64,000 nt of DNA from Petrimonas sp. (GCA_012839475.1 DUNG01000005.1:186001-250000), one strand, 5' to 3'; shown: positions 1-10,060, counted from the stretch's first letter. Numbers and translations are program-made. The notes: a model not told the origin generated them from the sequence alone.

Positions 1-1287
1 AACCACCTGATTGATTACACCATCTCCTGGTACCTCATGCTGAAGGAGAAATATGGGAAGTTGTTCCCGCGCCGCACCGAGATAAGAAGCTTCGGGACAA
101 TTGATGCCTCCAGGGTGGCGATGGCCAATGAGAAGCTATACGTGAACCGCGAAGAGGGTTTTATCGGAACTGATATGAAGAAGGACGAGTTCGTCTGCAA
201 CTGCTCGAATATCGACGATATCATCGTCTTCTTCAAGGATGGCACCTACAAGGTGGTGAAGGTGAGCGAAAAGATGTTTGTAGGCAAGGGGATCCTCTAT
301 TTGAATGTCTTCAAGCGTAATGATAAGCGCACCATCTACAACGTGGTGTACCGCCATGGCAGAACTTCGCCCCATTACATCAAGCGATTTGCCGTCACGG
401 GGGTCTCCAGGGACAGGGAGTACGACCTGACCCGGGGTAAGCCAGGCTCCCGCGTGGTCTACTTTAGTGCCAATCCCAACGGGGAGGCCGAGACCATCCG
501 GGTCATCTTGAAGCCTAAGCCGCGGATGCGCGTGTTGCAGTTCGAGAAAGATTTCAGTGAGATCGCGATCAAGGGGCGGCAGGCGATGGGCAATATTCTG
601 ACCAAGGCGGAGGTTCATCGTATCCAGCTAAAGCAGAAAGGGCTCTCCACGCTGGGTGGTCGCAAGGTGTGGTTCGATCCCGACGTGTTCCGGTTGAATT
701 ACGAGGGTGGGGGACACTACCTGGGCGAGTTCCAAGGTGATGATAAGATACTGGTTACCACCAAGGGCGGTGACTTCTGGGTTTGCAATTTCGACCTAAG
801 TAACCACTTCCCCACCGATGTCTTACGGGTAGAGAAGTTCGACGAGGGCAAGGTGTGGTCGGCGGCCCTTTATGATGCCAATCAGAAATACGCCTACCTC
901 AAGCGCTTCACGTTTGAGGAGTCCGACAAGCCGGTGAGCTTTATCGGGGATAACCCCGACTCACGACTCTTTTTACTGACCGACGTTGTTTACCCGCGGG
1001 TAAAGGTTACCTTTGGGGGGGGAGACGAATTCAGGGATCCCATCGAGATCGACGTTGAAGAGTTTATCGGCGTGAAGAGTTACCGCGCACGCGGAAAGCG
1101 GATCTCCAATTATGAGGTGGAGGGTGTGGAAGAGCTTGAACCCACCCGTTTCCCGGAGCCGGAACCGGAACCGGAGGAACAGGCATCTATTAAGGTGGAG
1201 ATCGAAGAGGATGAGGGAGATGATGCATCGGTTTCGGATGCCGACCTGCTGGATGAGATCACGGGACAGATGAAGTTGTTCGATTGA
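1..1287 (+). CDS. parC: DNA topoisomerase IV subunit A, C-terminal part (partial)
   Basis: The 5' end lies outside the window; the frame is open from base 1. The 428 visible residues resemble the C-terminal part of the Bacteroidetes type IIA topoisomerase A subunit: the end of the coiled-coil/tower region (KLFPRRTEIRSFGTIDA) followed by a beta-propeller-like DNA-wrapping domain with repeated blades (for example KVVKVSEKMFVGKG). The last 50 or so residues are an acidic tail rich in Glu and Asp (EPEPEPEEQ, EIEEDEGDD). The catalytic tyrosine domain would be upstream. The enzyme decatenates and relaxes DNA together with ParE. Choosing ParC over GyrA rests on overall resemblance and the acidic tail, not on a seen GyrA-box, so GyrA cannot be fully excluded. 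Confidence 0.85.
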   Translation, partial: NHLIDYTISWYLMLKEKYGKLFPRRTEIRSFGTIDASRVAMANEKLYVNREEGFIGTDMKKDEFVCNCSNIDDIIVFFKDGTYKVVKVSEKMFVGKGILYLNVFKRNDKRTIYNVVYRHGRTSPHYIKRFAVTGVSRDREYDLTRGKPGSRVVYFSANPNGEAETIRVILKPKPRMRVLQFEKDFSEIAIKGRQAMGNILTKAEVHRIQLKQKGLSTLGGRKVWFDPDVFRLNYEGGGHYLGEFQGDDKILVTTKGGDFWVCNFDLSNHFPTDVLRVEKFDEGKVWSAALYDANQKYAYLKRFTFEESDKPVSFIGDNPDSRLFLLTDVVYPRVKVTFGGGDEFRDPIEIDVEEFIGVKSYRARGKRISNYEVEGVEELEPTRFPEPEPEPEEQASIKVEIEEDEGDDASVSDADLLDEITGQMKLFD

Positions 1288-1308
1288 AAGATAGAGATAC
1301 ATAATCGG

Positions 1309-2151
1309 ATGAAAAAGGGAGCGATTATACTCACCATTTGGTTCTCAGTGGCCTCTCTTCTGTGGTCGCAAGCGGAAACGTTACCCGTCTCGGTTAGACC
1401 GGTGAATCAATCGACGTTGGCTGGCGTGGGTGCGCTCTTTTTAAACGATACCTATCTGTCGCCCCTTCGGTATGATGGGATTGCCTTCACGCTCTTGCAT
1501 GATCGATTGAATGGTTCCCGTTACGCCAACGCCCGTCTCCTGCTACAACAGCAGTACAAAATACAGGCAGCCAGTACCAATAACCCAACATCTTCAGCCG
1601 CTGAGTACTACGGGGAACTTGATTACCGGATTAGTGGTTTCTACCCGTTGCTACAACAATCCCAGTTCCGCTTGTTGGCCGGTGGGGGATGGGAGGCATC
1701 CCTTGGTGGTATTTACAACATGCGAAACAGCAACAACCCGGGCTCGTTAAAGGTGTCGACCAACTTGAACCTCTCGCTTATGGCCTTTTACGGTTGGTGT
1801 GGGGTAACATTCCGGTGGCAGCTAGCCACACCTTTCATCGGTCTCTTTTTTTCGCCGGAGTACGGGCACTCTTACTATGAGATTTTTACCCTTGGAAATA
1901 GCCAGCGTACCCTCCACTTCGCGTCGTTTCATAACCAGCAGGCGCTCCGCAATTACTTCACGGTTGACCTGCCGATTAGAAACGTCACGTTGCGGGCGGG
2001 CTACCTGGGCGACTACTATAGAACCGACCAAAATCAACTGGTCACCCGCGTTGTTTCTCACCAGTTCGTGTTAGGACTCGCGTTCGAGTCGCTCTATTTC
2101 GGAGGGAAAAGGGTACGCGATAACCACTGGTTAAAGAGCGTTTATTATTGA
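1309..2151 (+). CDS. Secreted protein of unknown function, DUF3316-like
   Basis: A 280-residue protein with a clear signal peptide (MKKGAIILTIWFSVASLLWSQA, hydrophobic core at residues 5-19, likely cleavage after residue 20-22). The rest is rich in aromatic residues and in alternating hydrophobic/polar stretches such as LDYRISGFYPLLQQSQFRLL, which suggests outer-membrane or periplasmic beta structure. It recalls the Bacteroidales DUF3316 family, which from memory often lies next to topoisomerase IV genes; that assignment is not certain. It starts 21 bases after parC and its stop overlaps the region just before the next gene, so the three genes are probably co-transcribed. No catalytic motif was recognised. 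Confidence 0.7.
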   Translation: MKKGAIILTIWFSVASLLWSQAETLPVSVRPVNQSTLAGVGALFLNDTYLSPLRYDGIAFTLLHDRLNGSRYANARLLLQQQYKIQAASTNNPTSSAAEYYGELDYRISGFYPLLQQSQFRLLAGGGWEASLGGIYNMRNSNNPGSLKVSTNLNLSLMAFYGWCGVTFRWQLATPFIGLFFSPEYGHSYYEIFTLGNSQRTLHFASFHNQQALRNYFTVDLPIRNVTLRAGYLGDYYRTDQNQLVTRVVSHQFVLGLAFESLYFGGKRVRDNHWLKSVYY

Positions 2152-2159
2152 CAGGAAAT

Positions 2160-3341
2160 ATGAACGAATCGTATAACTTTGACGAGTTGATCGATCGGGA
2201 AAACAGCGATTGCGTGAAGCTGGAGAGGATGAAGGAGCTCTTCGGGAGGGACGACCTAATCCCGCTCTGGGTGGCCGATATGGACTTTAGGTCGCCCCCC
2301 GCGATTATTCGCGCACTGCAAGAGCGGGTATCGCACGGGGTTTTTGGTTATACCGTTCCCTCGGAAGGTTACACTCGCTCCATCGTCAACTGGTTGAAAC
2401 GACGCCATCGCTGGGAGGTGAACCCTGACCATATCAACTTCATACCGGGTGTGGTGAAGGGTATCGCGTTCGCGCTTGATGCGTTCACCAAGAGGGGCGA
2501 TCGGGTGATTATACAGCCCCCGGTGTATCATCCCTTCCGTATCGTTTCCCAATCCATGGGGCGTGAGGTGGTGACCAATCCCCTTGTCCTGGAGTGTGAC
2601 CGATATCGGATGGACTTTGATGGGCTGCGTAAAATTGTATTGAGCCGACAGTGTCAAATGCTTATCCTCTGCAACCCGCACAATCCCGGTGGTACGGTTT
2701 GGAGCCCGGAGGAGCTACGGGAGTTGGGTGCTATCTGTGCTGAGAATGGAATACTGGTGGTGTCTGACGAGATTCATGGTGATATGGCGCTTCCGGGTTA
2801 CGTGCACACCCCTTTTGCCACGGTATCGGCCGAGGCCGAGGCGAACAGCCTTACGTTCATGGCTCCTAGCAAGACGTTCAATATCGCCGGCATCGTCAGC
2901 TCGTTCGCGGTGATCCCTGGCAAGGAGGTGCGCGAACGGTTTCTGGCTTACCTGCAGCCGCGTGAGCTGCAGCAAGGAACGCTATTCGCTTTCACCGCCA
3001 CGAGGGCGGCCTACGAGGAGTGTGATGACTGGCTCCGGCAGATGCTGGACTACGTACAGGGGAACGTCCGGTTCGTGGATGGGTATCTCAAGGAACACGT
3101 TCCCGCGATCAAGGCGATGATTCCCGAGGCCTCGTTCCTCGTCTGGCTCGATTGCCGCCGTTTGGGCCTATCGCAGCCTGATCTGGTACGTTTTTTCGTG
3201 GATAAGGCGGGACTGGCCCTAAATGATGGGACCATCTTTGGTGATGAGGGCGAAGGGTTTATGCGGCTCAACGTGGGCACGTCGCGGGTTGTATTAGAGA
3301 AAGCCCTTGATCAGCTGAGGGATGCGATAGAGAGACAGTAA
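2160..3341 (+). CDS. PatB/MalY-type PLP-dependent aminotransferase or cystathionine beta-lyase
   Basis: A class I/II fold PLP enzyme of 393 residues. The N-terminal motif LIPLWVADMDFRSPP is typical of the MalY/PatB group of C-S lyases, which cleave cystathionine or cysteine S-conjugates. NPHNPGG and the pyridoxal-binding stretch SPSKTFNIAG (in MAPSKTFNIAGIV, where Lys forms the Schiff base) are visible, as is SDEIHGD with the PLP-contacting Asp. An upstream in-frame TTG at 2148 exists, but the ATG at 2160 follows an AGGA and gives the usual N-terminus. It is 8 bases behind the preceding gene. The likely role is in methionine/cysteine metabolism; substrate is inferred from family only. Confidence 0.88.
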   Translation: MNESYNFDELIDRENSDCVKLERMKELFGRDDLIPLWVADMDFRSPPAIIRALQERVSHGVFGYTVPSEGYTRSIVNWLKRRHRWEVNPDHINFIPGVVKGIAFALDAFTKRGDRVIIQPPVYHPFRIVSQSMGREVVTNPLVLECDRYRMDFDGLRKIVLSRQCQMLILCNPHNPGGTVWSPEELRELGAICAENGILVVSDEIHGDMALPGYVHTPFATVSAEAEANSLTFMAPSKTFNIAGIVSSFAVIPGKEVRERFLAYLQPRELQQGTLFAFTATRAAYEECDDWLRQMLDYVQGNVRFVDGYLKEHVPAIKAMIPEASFLVWLDCRRLGLSQPDLVRFFVDKAGLALNDGTIFGDEGEGFMRLNVGTSRVVLEKALDQLRDAIERQ

Positions 3342-3371
3342 TGTAGAATGTAAAACATAGAATGGTTTAAC

Positions 3372-3902
3372 ATGAAAATTGAAAGCAATAGAATGGTTGC
3401 GCTTACGTACGATTTAAACGTGGGCGAAGGTGATGAGCGCGAACTGATGGAGCAGGCTACGGCTGAGCGCCCCCTGCAGTTTATCTTTGGCGCCAACATG
3501 ATGCTCGACGCGTTCGAGCGAGAGCTCAAGGGACTGGGTGAGGGCGATACCTTCTCGTTTTCCCTTACCCCCGAAGAGGCGTACGGTGAATACGAGGAGG
3601 AGCGTGTCATCGAGCTACCCAAAAAGATATTCGAGGTTGATGGTAAAATCGATAAGAAGGTGCTTTTCGAGGGCAACACGTTGCCGATGATGGATTCGGC
3701 GGGCAACCGCTTGATGGGCTCGGTAGTCGCGATTAAAGACGATACCGTTACTATGGACTTTAACCATCCGCTCGCTGGGGAGACCATGCATTTCGACGGG
3801 AAGGTGTTGTCCGTTCGGGAAGCCACGGCTCAAGAGATGGCCATGATCTCATCGGGCGGTTGTAGCGACTGCCCCGGTTGTGGGCCGGAGGGTTGTGGTT
3901 AG
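3372..3902 (+). CDS. FKBP-type peptidyl-prolyl isomerase, SlyD-like
   Basis: A 176-residue cytosolic FKBP of the SlyD type: an FKBP half-domain (YDLNVGEGDERELMEQA, PLQFIFGANMMLDAFE), the inserted chaperone flap with TPEEAYGEYEEERV, and the second FKBP half with DFNHPLAGETMHF, a strong SlyD signature. It catalyses cis-trans isomerisation of Xaa-Pro bonds and probably acts as a folding helper. The C-terminus GCSDCPGCGPEGCG carries four Cys within 14 residues, like the metal-binding tails of SlyD, although this tail has Cys/Gly and no His. No signal peptide is seen. It stands 30 bases after the lyase gene. Confidence 0.92.
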   Translation: MKIESNRMVALTYDLNVGEGDERELMEQATAERPLQFIFGANMMLDAFERELKGLGEGDTFSFSLTPEEAYGEYEEERVIELPKKIFEVDGKIDKKVLFEGNTLPMMDSAGNRLMGSVVAIKDDTVTMDFNHPLAGETMHFDGKVLSVREATAQEMAMISSGGCSDCPGCGPEGCG

Positions 3903-3933
3903 GAAGGTCAGAACCGGATAACAAATAGGCGCC

Positions 3934-6090
3934 ATGTTACTAACGGTCGATTTCACGCTACCCCTCACGAACCCGACGCTGCAGTTCCTGATCCTGTTCG
4001 TCATTATCTTGACGGCCCCGATCCTTTTTAATAAGATAAAGGTTCCATCCCTGATCGGGTTAATCATAGCGGGAGCGGTAATAGGGTCTTATGGCTTGGG
4101 ATTGATGACCCGCGACAGCAACATGATCATGTTGGGCAACGCGGGCTTGCTCTACATCATGTTCCTAGCCGGAGTTGAGATCGACCTGGCAGAATTCAAG
4201 AAGAGTAGTGCGAAAAGCTTGGTTTTCGGGTTAATCTCCTTCTTGACCCCCATGCTCTTCTCCTACCTCGCGGGGCACTACCTCCTTGGAATGACCGTGA
4301 TGTCATCGGTACTGTTCGCCAGTATGATATCTTCCCACACGTTGTTGACATACCCCCTGATTAGCAAGATGGGGGTGGGTAAGAACCGGGCAGTCACGGT
4401 TGCAGTAGGGGGTACGGTAATTACCGACACGCTTGCGCTGCTTGTCCTGGCGGTCATCGTCAGTATGAACGAGGGAGGGATCGGTTTCGCCTTTTGGACT
4501 AAGCTTACCATCTCGATACTGCTGTTTGCCCTGATCGTGATTGTCGGTTTCCCGCTTTTTACCCGTTGGTTTTTCAAGCATTTTCCCGACAGTACTACTC
4601 AGTTCATCTTCGTGCTGACAATGATTTTCTTAGGTGGGTTGTTGGCTGAACTGGCTGGCATCGAGGGAATTATTGGCGCATTTTTGGCCGGTCTGTCCAT
4701 GAACAGGTTACTTCCCCGCGTATCTCCGCTCATGAACCGCGTTGATTTCGTGGGGAACGCTATCTTCATCCCTATCTTTTTGATCAGCGTGGGAATGCTA
4801 ATCGATTACCGCGTCTTTTTTGGCGATCTGGAAACCTTGAAGGTCTCGGTGGTAATGACGGTCGTGGCTATCCTGTCAAAGTTCCTGGCTGCGCTGTTCA
4901 CGCAAAAAATTTTCCGGTACACCAACGCGGAGCGGATGCTTATTTTCGGTCTCAGTAATTCGCAGGCGGCGGCTACGCTGGCTACCGTGATGGTCGGTCA
5001 CCGGGTAGGGTTACTGGACGATGCTATCCTAAACGGGGCTGTAGTGATGATCTTGATCACCTGTACCGTCTCCTCCCTTCGCGCGCAGAAGGGGGCGATC
5101 GCGACCTCCCTTTTGGAGGGAACGACGGGTGAGGCCGAAGGCGAAAGTGTACTCGACGAACGAATCCTTATTCCCGTGGCCAACAAGGATACCCTTAAAG
5201 ACCTGATCGAGTTTAGCCTGGTGATTAAATCGAAGGAGAATACCCGGGATCTGTACGCGCTGAACATTATCAGGAGTAGCGAAGCGACCCCCGAGGCGGA
5301 GAAAAACTCCGAGAAGCTACTGGAAGAGGCGGCTATGCTGGGTGCCGGAGCAGAGACCATCATACAGCCGCTGAAGCGCTACGATATGAATATCCTCAAC
5401 GGTATACTGGGGGTGGTCAAGAAGTACGTCATTACCGATATCGTGATGGGGCTCCATATAAAGCAGGAGATATCTGAATCGTTCCTCGGGAACCTGGTGG
5501 AGGGTGTTCTCGATAAATCGCGTACCACCCTCTACGTGTACAAGGCCATGCAGCCGCTCTCTACCGTCAAGCGCAGGCTCGTGGTCGTGCCGCGAGACGC
5601 TGATAAGGAAATTGGGTTTGCTTTGTGGATCTCCAAACTATGGAACCTTGGGCGCAATACTGGTGCCAAGCTCAGCTTTTACGCCGATGAGGCGATGTTG
5701 GATATCTTGCGACAAATACAAAGGATTCACCCCGTGGATGGCGACTTTCACCTGTTTGAAGATTGGAACGAGTTCCCTTCACTCGCGAAAGAGGTGGGTA
5801 AGGACGAGGCGTTGTTTATCGTGATGAGCCGAGATCGAAAGGCCTCGTATCACCCGGTTATGCAGCGAATCCCGGACTACATCAACCATTATTTCAGGGA
5901 GAAGAACTTCATGCTGCTCTACCCGTTGCAATCGACAACAGCAGAGGGTTACCATAGTCAGATATCGATCCCGTTGCTCTCATCCAATCAGGTGTTGGGT
6001 GGTGTGAGCGACGTGTTGGCTGCCGTTGTTCGTGAAAAAGAGGAGCGAGAGGGGAAAGTGGATAAAGAGGCTGAGGGGGAAGATGTGTAA
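3934..6090 (+). CDS. Cation:proton antiporter (CPA2 type) with C-terminal cytoplasmic domain
   Basis: A 718-residue inner-membrane protein. Residues about 10-390 form a dozen hydrophobic helices of the Na+/H+ exchanger fold (LIGLIIAGAVIGSYGLG, LLYIMFLAGVEIDLAEF, IEGIIGAFLAGLSMNRL). The remaining 320 residues are soluble and resemble tandem universal-stress-protein-like domains (RILIPVANKDTLKDLIEF, RRLVVVPRDADKEIGFAL) rather than the RCK domains of KefB/C. Such proteins exchange Na+ or K+ for protons and help pH and ion balance. The ion cannot be told from the sequence alone. It starts 31 bases after the FKBP gene, so it may share that transcript. Confidence 0.88.
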   Translation: MLLTVDFTLPLTNPTLQFLILFVIILTAPILFNKIKVPSLIGLIIAGAVIGSYGLGLMTRDSNMIMLGNAGLLYIMFLAGVEIDLAEFKKSSAKSLVFGLISFLTPMLFSYLAGHYLLGMTVMSSVLFASMISSHTLLTYPLISKMGVGKNRAVTVAVGGTVITDTLALLVLAVIVSMNEGGIGFAFWTKLTISILLFALIVIVGFPLFTRWFFKHFPDSTTQFIFVLTMIFLGGLLAELAGIEGIIGAFLAGLSMNRLLPRVSPLMNRVDFVGNAIFIPIFLISVGMLIDYRVFFGDLETLKVSVVMTVVAILSKFLAALFTQKIFRYTNAERMLIFGLSNSQAAATLATVMVGHRVGLLDDAILNGAVVMILITCTVSSLRAQKGAIATSLLEGTTGEAEGESVLDERILIPVANKDTLKDLIEFSLVIKSKENTRDLYALNIIRSSEATPEAEKNSEKLLEEAAMLGAGAETIIQPLKRYDMNILNGILGVVKKYVITDIVMGLHIKQEISESFLGNLVEGVLDKSRTTLYVYKAMQPLSTVKRRLVVVPRDADKEIGFALWISKLWNLGRNTGAKLSFYADEAMLDILRQIQRIHPVDGDFHLFEDWNEFPSLAKEVGKDEALFIVMSRDRKASYHPVMQRIPDYINHYFREKNFMLLYPLQSTTAEGYHSQISIPLLSSNQVLGGVSDVLAAVVREKEEREGKVDKEAEGEDV

Positions 6091-6209
6091 GGGCGACAGT
6101 TACTCAACTAATGAAGGATTTGTCAAGGCTTCTATCGTGGAAGCGATTTTCAACCATTCGACGATTGGAAGGAATGAAAAGGAAAAAACAATGAAAAACA
6201 GGAGGCATG

Positions 6210-7280
6210 ATGAACACGTATGGTTATATATTTAGGCTTACCTCGTTTGGTGAATCGCACGGTCTGGGCGTGGGAGGGGTCATCGATGGGTGTCCCCCTG
6301 GTTTGGAACTCGATAGGAACTTCATACAGTTGGAGTTGAACCGTCGCCGCCCGGGGCAATCACGTGTTACCACCTCCCGGGATGAACCAGACCAGGTGGA
6401 ATTTCTTTCGGGCCTGTTTGAAGGGAGGTCTACCGGTGCGCCCATCGCCTTTCTGGTGAGGAACCGTAATCAGCAGTCATCTGATTATGACCACCTGAAG
6501 GATCTTTTTCGCCCTTCACATGCCGATTATACCTATCAACAAAAGTATGGACTGCGCGATTACCGGGGTGGGGGACGCTCTTCTGCCCGAGAGACGGTTG
6601 CCCGTATCGTGGCGGGTGCAGTGGCCAAGCAGTACCTGAATAGGCTGGGAGTGAAAATACAGGCATATACCTCGCGAGTGGGGGATATCGCCCTTGAGAA
6701 CGATTACCGGATTTACGATCTCAACCGGGTGGAGGAGAACATGGTTCGATGTCCTGACCCCGATGTGGCTGAGCGGATGATTCAACTTATCGATGAATTG
6801 CGCTCCAGAGGTGATACCATCGGGGGGGTGATTACCTGCGTGATCAAGGGTGTTCCCGTGGGATTGGGTGAACCGGTCTTCGGTAAGCTTCACGCTGCCC
6901 TTGGATTTGCGATGCTGAGCATCAACGCCGTGAAGGGATTCGAGTACGGGACGGGATTCAACGTATCAGGGTGTGGGTCGGAAGTGAACGACCCGTTTTA
7001 CGACGATGGGGGAACCGTGCGTACCCGCACCAATTACTCAGGTGGTATACAGGCGGGTATCTCCAACGGCGAGGATATATACTTCCGTGTGGCGTTCAAG
7101 CCGGTATCTACCATTGTAAAGGAGCAAGATACCGTGGATATCCATGGTGAGGAGACACGGGTAAAGGGGCGTGGGCGGCACGATCCCTGCGTCCTCCCCC
7201 GGGCGGTCCCCATCGTTGAGGCCATGGCGGCCATCACCCTTCTGGATTTTTACCTGTTGTCCCTGGCTAAACCGAAATAA
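6210..7280 (+). CDS. aroC: Chorismate synthase
   Basis: Last step of the shikimate pathway: 5-enolpyruvylshikimate-3-phosphate to chorismate, using reduced FMN. The protein of 356 residues starts [31 protein letters not shown] and the [15 protein letters not shown] block are the family signatures, and [12 protein letters not shown] and [13 protein letters not shown] close the C-terminal part. There are two adjacent ATGs at 6207 and 6210. The second is preferred because it gives the usual MNTYG start and leaves four bases after the AGGAGG at 6200-6205. The gene is separated by about 120 bases from the antiporter gene. Confidence 0.97.
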   Translation: MNTYGYIFRLTSFGESHGLGVGGVIDGCPPGLELDRNFIQLELNRRRPGQSRVTTSRDEPDQVEFLSGLFEGRSTGAPIAFLVRNRNQQSSDYDHLKDLFRPSHADYTYQQKYGLRDYRGGGRSSARETVARIVAGAVAKQYLNRLGVKIQAYTSRVGDIALENDYRIYDLNRVEENMVRCPDPDVAERMIQLIDELRSRGDTIGGVITCVIKGVPVGLGEPVFGKLHAALGFAMLSINAVKGFEYGTGFNVSGCGSEVNDPFYDDGGTVRTRTNYSGGIQAGISNGEDIYFRVAFKPVSTIVKEQDTVDIHGEETRVKGRGRHDPCVLPRAVPIVEAMAAITLLDFYLLSLAKPK

Positions 7281-7297
7281 AAAGCAATCGATACAAT

Positions 7298-8218
7298 ATG
7301 GCGAAATCGATCCGTATCTCTCTTGTGGTGCTTTTGATGGTGTTCTTGCCGTGTCATTCAATGTTGCCTTTTACACGTACACCTTTGGAATCCCCTGGAA
7401 TCTCGCAAGATGTAATCTATACATTGGAAGATAAGCAGGTTTTCAATAGTTATCTCTCCTATATTGAACCTCAGTTGGGGTCTGGTTTCGGAACAAACGA
7501 AGGGGAAAGGTTGAAATTGTTGCTGGAAAAAACAGCCCTGTTTTTTCAGGGAACTCCATACGTGGCTCATACGCTCGAGGTGACCGATGAAGAAAAGCTG
7601 GTAGTCAACCTTCGGGAGCTCGATTGCGTAACGTTCGTCGAAACGGTTATCGCCTTGACAAACATGATTCGTTCAGGGAAGCATGACTTCGATGTGTTCA
7701 CCCGCCAGCTGGAGCGTATTCGCTACCGTAATGGGAACAGGGATGGCTACTCTACCCGTTTGCATTACACATCCGACTGGCTATACAATCATGAGCAAAA
7801 CGGCTTGTTGCGAAATATTTCCTGTGATCTTGGCGGTGCCAGTGAAGGTAAAAAAATTCACTTTATGACATTCCACAGGGATGCATACAGACAATTGAAG
7901 AACAACGATACTCTGCTTGAGGAGATGCGTGCTGTAGAAGAGTCAATGCGTGAGAGGGGTGGTTTTTGTTATTTGCCAAAAGATAAGATTCAAGCTGTCG
8001 CTTTTGACATTCCACACATGGCGATTCTGGCTTTTACTACCCGTATCGAAGGGCTTGATACCACCCACACCGGCTTTGCCTTTTGGCGGGATGATACCCT
8101 TACCTTTATTCATGCCTCCTCCTCCCGTGGAGAGGTTGTAGTGGATCAGAATTCACTTGGCGACTACTGTGCGGCTCAGCCTTCTTGTACCGGTATTATC
8201 GTTGCCCGGATGTTGTAA
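7298..8218 (+). CDS. DUF1460 protein, N-acetylmuramoyl-L-alanine amidase-like
   Basis: A 306-residue exported protein with an N-terminal hydrophobic signal (residues 5-22). The segment VNLRELDCVTFVETVIAL with Cys in LDCVTF is the hallmark of the DUF1460/PF07313 family, an NlpC/P60-related papain-like fold thought to cut peptidoglycan peptides; RYRNG..GYSTRLHYTSDWL and the C-terminal HTGFAFWRDD..IHASS (His likely catalytic) agree with it. It is expected in the periplasm, acting on cell-wall fragments. FLPC at residues 20-23 might be a lipobox but proline before Cys is atypical. The gene is 17 bases after aroC and converges with the S41 protease, whose stop is only five bases away. Confidence 0.85.
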   Translation: MAKSIRISLVVLLMVFLPCHSMLPFTRTPLESPGISQDVIYTLEDKQVFNSYLSYIEPQLGSGFGTNEGERLKLLLEKTALFFQGTPYVAHTLEVTDEEKLVVNLRELDCVTFVETVIALTNMIRSGKHDFDVFTRQLERIRYRNGNRDGYSTRLHYTSDWLYNHEQNGLLRNISCDLGGASEGKKIHFMTFHRDAYRQLKNNDTLLEEMRAVEESMRERGGFCYLPKDKIQAVAFDIPHMAILAFTTRIEGLDTTHTGFAFWRDDTLTFIHASSSRGEVVVDQNSLGDYCAAQPSCTGIIVARML

Positions 8219-8223
8219 ACGGG

Positions 8224-9918
8224 TTAACTGGCAACCTGATTTGTAGGTGACATCTTCCTCGATGAGGGTTGTAACACGTGGTGGTACCCTATTTGATCTT
8301 GTAGCACCTCTATCGCTTTGTGGTAGACCTTGTCATTCGCGAGCTGGTGAAGAAGTACCCCCTTCTTGTAATGGAAGCGTTGCATGATTTCCGTTTCGAT
8401 CATTCCCTTAATCAACTCTTTGAACAGCTCCAAGTCTCTGTCCAGGTCAGGATGCAATTTGGCTTCCAGCGCCTTAAACTCCTCTGATGCCACGCCCATA
8501 TACCCTTCAAACTCCATGATGCTTTTCAACTGTTGCAACGAGTGTTCGCTCATCTTGTCGTATTCGAAATCCTTTGATTTCACGAACGCCTTGAACGCTT
8601 CATAATCCGAGTCAGGTAGTTGAAATGTGCCGGGGGTGGGAACCTCTTGGCCTTGCCACATCCACTCGGTTACGAAATTAAAGATAACATTATCAGCCAT
8701 CAGATAGTAGGCGATGGTACCCCCTGGCTCCTGGGGAATCGTGATATCAGGGGTGATACCTCCCCCGTCACGTACTTCCCGCCCGTTGCGCGTTTGAAAC
8801 AGGTTGGTTAGCGAGTCGGGTACCCGTGCCACACTCCCGTCGGGGTTGCGGTGCGAGTAGTCCAGCGCTTGGATGCAGCGGCCGCTCGGGATGTAGTACT
8901 TGGATGTCGTGATTTTGATATTCCCCCCGTAGGGCAGGTCACGAGGCGTCTGCACCAGCCCTTTCCCGAACGAGCGGTTTCCAACGATAACCGCCCGGTC
9001 GAGGTCTTGCAATCCCCCCGCGACGATCTCGGCGGCAGATGCCGAACCGGTATCGATCAACACGACGATCGGCATAACCTCATCGATGGGCTGTTCGCGG
9101 GTGCGGTAGCTCCGATCCCACTCCTTCACCTTCCCTTTGGTGGAGACGATCTCTTCCCCTTTCGGCACGAACAGGTTCACCACCTCTACTGCCTCTTCGA
9201 GGATACCACCACCGTTTCCACGGAGGTCCATGATTAGCGAGGTGGCCCCGTCTCTTTTGAGCTCTTTCACTGTCTCCTTTACCCGCTTCCCACTCCCGGA
9301 GGTGAACCCGGAGAAGTGGAGGTAGCCGATACTGTCATGAACCACGCTCGCGTAGCTGATAGGGTCAATCTCGATTTTTTCCCTTGTGATGGGGATCGTC
9401 CGATCCTTTTTTTCACCCGGACGGGCAATGGTCACCTGTAGCGTGGTGCCAGGCGTCCCTTTCAATCGGTCACTCACCTCTTTCACGGTAGACTTACGCA
9501 TATCCTCTCCATCAACATCCAAGATGACGTCACCAGCCTTCAATCCTGCCTTGTCCGCTGGTAACCCCTCGTACGGCTCGTTGATTACCACGCGACCTTC
9601 GTTATACGAGATGATGGCACCGATGCCCGCGTATTCACCCGTGGTCATGAACTGAAGCTCGCTCACGTTCTCTTCCGAGTAGTACTCGGTGTAAGGATCC
9701 AGTCGGGTGAGCATGCTGTTTATCGTTCCCTGTACCAGTTGGTTCACCTCTATACTGTCCACGTAGAAAAGGTCGAGTTCCCGGATGACCGAGTTGAATA
9801 TGTCGATGTTCTTGTTGATGTCGAAATAGCGCCGGTTCTGTTCGGGAGTCGGCGCTTGGGCTACTGCCGTTTGTAGGGCAACTATGCTTGCGAGCAGTAA
9901 AAGGATGTTTTTTCTCAT
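8224..9918 (-). CDS. S41 family C-terminal processing peptidase
   Basis: A 564-residue exported serine protease of the Ctp/Prc type. It has an N-terminal signal peptide (KNILLLLASIVALQTAVAQA), a short helical region, a PDZ domain around residues 90-170 (GAIISYNEGRVVINEPYEG, GLKAGDVILDVDGEDM) and the S41 domain, with the catalytic Ser in DTGSASAAEIVAGGL and the Lys in RSFGKGLVQTP. It should degrade or trim periplasmic proteins at their C-termini. A further 170 residues after the protease core (EFVTEWMW onward) are usual for the long Bacteroidetes members. The gene stands alone, divergent from the DUF975 gene and convergent with the DUF1460 gene. Confidence 0.93.
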   Translation of the reverse strand: MRKNILLLLASIVALQTAVAQAPTPEQNRRYFDINKNIDIFNSVIRELDLFYVDSIEVNQLVQGTINSMLTRLDPYTEYYSEENVSELQFMTTGEYAGIGAIISYNEGRVVINEPYEGLPADKAGLKAGDVILDVDGEDMRKSTVKEVSDRLKGTPGTTLQVTIARPGEKKDRTIPITREKIEIDPISYASVVHDSIGYLHFSGFTSGSGKRVKETVKELKRDGATSLIMDLRGNGGGILEEAVEVVNLFVPKGEEIVSTKGKVKEWDRSYRTREQPIDEVMPIVVLIDTGSASAAEIVAGGLQDLDRAVIVGNRSFGKGLVQTPRDLPYGGNIKITTSKYYIPSGRCIQALDYSHRNPDGSVARVPDSLTNLFQTRNGREVRDGGGITPDITIPQEPGGTIAYYLMADNVIFNFVTEWMWQGQEVPTPGTFQLPDSDYEAFKAFVKSKDFEYDKMSEHSLQQLKSIMEFEGYMGVASEEFKALEAKLHPDLDRDLELFKELIKGMIETEIMQRFHYKKGVLLHQLANDKVYHKAIEVLQDQIGYHHVLQPSSRKMSPTNQVAS

Positions 9919-10052
9919 TGAATGCTATTTTAGTGTACCACTCATTCTCTATTTCCCACAAAGGAACGAATTTTTTCAAGAATAGGGAGGATGGATTTAG
10001 TTATATGTTTATAAATCGTTTCGTCTACCCGTCTAAATTCAGAAATTGTAGT

Positions 10053-10060
10053 TATATTTG
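10053..10060 (+). promoter_or_regulatory. Bacteroidetes-type -7 element before the DUF975 gene
   Basis: TATATTTG fits the TAnnTTTG consensus. Transcription would begin around 10067, which rules out the ATG at 10060 as a start and supports the ATG at 10102. No clear TTTG was seen at the -33 position. Confidence 0.55.

Noticed and set aside
6128-6150. Hairpin GCTTC...GAAGC followed by GATTTT after the antiporter gene
   Set aside because: Five pairs with a seven-base loop and a weak T-run; too weak to call a terminator.
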